Below, piece after piece: positions 5,701-6,744 of a DNA stretch of 6,744 nt. The position numbers were made by a program, and so were the translations under genes. Source of the DNA: Clostridiales bacterium UBA1446 (GTDB lineage Bacteria > Bacillota > Clostridia > Oscillospirales > Oscillospiraceae); the NCBI GenBank assembly GCA_002329245.1, contig DCTG01000098.1:8355-15098 (forward strand), read 5' to 3'. The notes under the pieces are model-generated. The model was not told where the DNA came from and did no database searches. It saw nothing but the letters and a program-made list of their open reading frames with translations. How positions within the stretch are numbered: position 1 is the first letter of the stretch; each line of letters opens with the position of its first letter.

Positions 5701-6690
5701 AACTCAAACCTGCAGGGCATGGATAAACTTGCGCGCATGTTCAGCACAAAAGAAAAAGCCTGGCGAACGGTGTTCCGGTCTTTGCTGTATATCACCCTGC
5801 CGACGCTGCTGCTTGCATGGATGTGCCGCGACAATGAAAACTACAACGATCTGCCCTGGTATCGAAAGGATTTCTTCTGGAACGTCCCGCTCGGGAATCC
5901 TGAAACCGCGACCTTCTTCCTTCCCATACCTCGCCCCTGGGAGCTCGGCGTCATTTTCGGCGCTATTCCGGAACGTCTTTTCGATATGGCGTATCACCGC
6001 AATCCAACTGCTTTTGATGGGCTCGGAGAAACCTTCACACAGCTCTTACCCGACATGATGCCCGCCCTGTTAGAGCCGCTGTATCGTGACGCGACCGGGA
6101 AGAAGTGGACTGGCATACCGATCTTGAACTCAAAGGATGAGACGTTAAGCGCTACTCACCCGGAACTGCAATACAATCAATATACGTCCGAAGTCTCGAA
6201 GGTCATTGCCGGTTTTGCGGTAAACCTCCCGCTTGTTCCTGAATGGATGAAGTCTCCGAAGCGCCTGGACCAAATCATAACAGGATATTCCGGCACAATC
6301 GGAAGCATAACGCTCACAAGTATAGATCAGCTCGCCGGAACGAAGGAGGGAATACCGTTCTTCTCAGGATTATCGCAAGGTTTCGTTTTGGACGCGACAG
6401 AAAATCCGCGCTCAATCGACGACTACTATACATACAAGTCAATCTTGGAAAGCGACTATGCTGCCTACCTTGTGACTGGAGAGCATCCGGATGATTATGC
6501 TCCTTGGCTCCTTGAAGTGTTCCGCAAGGTTGATTCGGAGATTACCAAGGTCAGGAAGGCAGAGAAGGAGATCGAAAAAGAGCCTGCTTCAATAGAGAGA
6601 GAAGAAGCGCTTTTGGAAATCCGGATGCGTGAAATCCAGCTCATGCGGGCGGCCAACGCGATATATGAAAAAGAGCGCTTCGAGAAATAA
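2782..6690 (+). CDS. Phage-type polyvalent protein: methyltransferase-like, HETGH metallopeptidase and LPD38-like regions (possibly 5'-truncated)
   Basis: The 1302-residue product has several regions. Residues 1-110 are unrecognised. Residues 113-250 resemble a class I SAM-dependent methyltransferase: NLDIGGGKFDN (motif I, 117-127), YDPYNRS (142-148), TISNVLNVI (168-176) and KPDGTVYITVYEGD (194-207). Residues 310-400 form a zincin-like peptidase with LSHETGHFLD (zinc ligands His333 and His337, catalytic Glu334); REGVAEF (376-382) probably supplies the third ligand, Glu377 or Glu381. Residues 460-990 are mostly helical. A membrane-like helix lies at about 996-1015. Residues 1020-1200 resemble LPD38, including FFWNVPLG and FFLPIPRPWELG. 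A charged coiled coil ends the protein (1246-1300). Polyvalent proteins of phages and conjugative elements join effector domains on one chain and are thought to enter the recipient with the DNA. The ATG lacks a Shine-Dalgarno site, so the true N-terminus may be lost. No internal stop or frameshift is seen. Domain names come from recalled motifs, not a search. Confidence 0.8.
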   Translation: MKLERRRVSGEYRIEITGQNLWYIARNFSDIIAERINYNYRYFIPTGEKGKAIISKIMELNPVLEVRKKLISPDDEDDAKISTDPTKQDIKSNETSINASRLPAVFSKVRFQPYTVNLDIGGGKFDNVTDFLASQNVKNFIYDPYNRSPEHNAMAAAATEEGQSDTVTISNVLNVIREQSARNEVLANAVDAVKPDGTVYITVYEGDGSGVGKETSKGWQENRLTSSYIPEIRKYFSDLTIKDKVIYARGPKKDKLGNTDGLTGYGMPMLPAATGKNTSGEAKRASEIVSDFADKLNAFIRKDRVSAGRIGEFNRKTHMIRIKKANDIPTLSHETGHFLDKLFNLSGTADRVTNKQLEALGAATSRKSYSPARKRREGVAEFLRRYLTGDEETLRTEFALAYEHITGKLPDNIMKAINELKDDIWNLTNLTPSARVRSSVVLPGDKVRKGPGIDIRSTFRKVYAGLVDTTYPVEWAAGKLSGPEAQEHIKHELSAMRGYEGAALFSLNPDGKPGHYQINLKGERVGESYYDILKAVNGSEEMLSDFAVYNVARRAEDYFNRGLELPDSQETYEATVAEMERKYPQFKETFEKLVKFRANNLHLLVEGGIISEDKYHEILAANPNYAPLQRILGTYRKETMGRVSLRTGSSRAIGGSKKVIHELRGGGEDIINPIESDINNIFLYLSAAQRNYILIELAEMADKAEGAGNIMARAKTKYKMTSFNLSQLKGEIEKALGVLTNNDFDVHARVFQPNYMAGTDQVVIYMDGEPVLYDLDHELYLALTDVSPRSGNIILRVAIAASTLQRSGILFTPRYIYRNLARDTLQNLIASESGLNPINILDGLISMLQKDEWYRLVQRSGGTTNFFTVNDRRFAQESIEDILSGRSKAARYWNKIKHPLRTMQDAIEIGEMAGRLGDVKRALKELGINPEEMELDRETVKKVIYQMRDLSVDFKRMGRWVRKYNANRIINFLNSNLQGMDKLARMFSTKEKAWRTVFRSLLYITLPTLLLAWMCRDNENYNDLPWYRKDFFWNVPLGNPETATFFLPIPRPWELGVIFGAIPERLFDMAYHRNPTAFDGLGETFTQLLPDMMPALLEPLYRDATGKKWTGIPILNSKDETLSATHPELQYNQYTSEVSKVIAGFAVNLPLVPEWMKSPKRLDQIITGYSGTIGSITLTSIDQLAGTKEGIPFFSGLSQGFVLDATENPRSIDDYYTYKSILESDYAAYLVTGEHPDDYAPWLLEVFRKVDSEITKVRKAEKEIEKEPASIEREEALLEIRMREIQLMRAANAIYEKERFEK

Positions 6691-6692
6691 TA

Positions 6693-6725
6693 AAACAGGG
6701 AGCCGGTATTATCGGCTCCCTGTTT
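6693..6725 (+). terminator. Rho-independent terminator of the polyvalent-protein gene
   Basis: AAACAGGGAGCCG (6693-6705) pairs perfectly with 6713-6725 around the seven-base loop GTATTAT. The stem begins two bases after the TAA stop. Its descending arm ends in TGTTTCT, a short T-rich tail. The A and T ends of the arms make it possibly bidirectional. Confidence 0.8.
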
Positions 6726-6744
6726 CTACTGTAATGGCGAAGAC

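Noticed and set aside
1..6744. CRISPR array, tRNA, rRNA, toxin-antitoxin pair or retron
   Set aside because: No regularly spaced repeats, cloverleaf sequences, small paired ORFs or reverse-transcriptase motifs were seen on either strand.

Overview
The window looks like accessory DNA of a low-to-medium GC Gram-positive (Bacillota, Clostridia-like) chromosome. This is inferred from the strong purine-rich Shine-Dalgarno sites, a good sigma-A type promoter, short Sec and lipoprotein signal peptides of Gram-positive style, an ECF sigma factor and an IS66-type transposase remnant. No sequence points to a particular species.

Layout. The left edge (1-218, minus) is the N-terminal part of an ECF sigma-70 factor that runs off the window. 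A 273-base divergent intergenic region (219-491) follows. It holds a clear minus-strand promoter, a weaker overlapping plus-strand promoter, four copies of the hexamer GGACAT and a possibly structured leader. On the plus strand come two AT-richer genes for exported proteins: a 192-residue secreted protein of unknown family (492-1070), and a lipoprotein made of two tandem copies of one domain (about 1203-2213) whose natural start codon appears to be ATA. A long hairpin lies between them. From about 2231 to 2780 there is no intact gene. This stretch holds the C-terminal 100 codons of an IS66-type transposase (minus strand, 5' end lost), a perfect 15-bp inverted repeat and an unassigned junction.

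The right 60% (2782-6690) is one very large ORF of 1302 codons. It is recognisable as a phage or mobile-element 'polyvalent protein': a methyltransferase-like domain, a zinc-metallopeptidase domain with an HETGH motif, a long helical middle, and a C-terminal region of the LPD38 type with a membrane-like segment. An intrinsic terminator closes it. Its ATG has no convincing ribosome-binding site and lies just past the IS66 scar, so the gene is probably a 5'-truncated remnant or a chimera created by rearrangement.

How the parts relate. The sigma factor and the two exported-protein genes diverge from a shared control region and may form one cell-envelope unit, but that is inference. The polyvalent protein belongs to a separate mobile-element layer. 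Proteins of this class are thought to be delivered into the host together with element DNA. No other phage structural gene is visible in the window.
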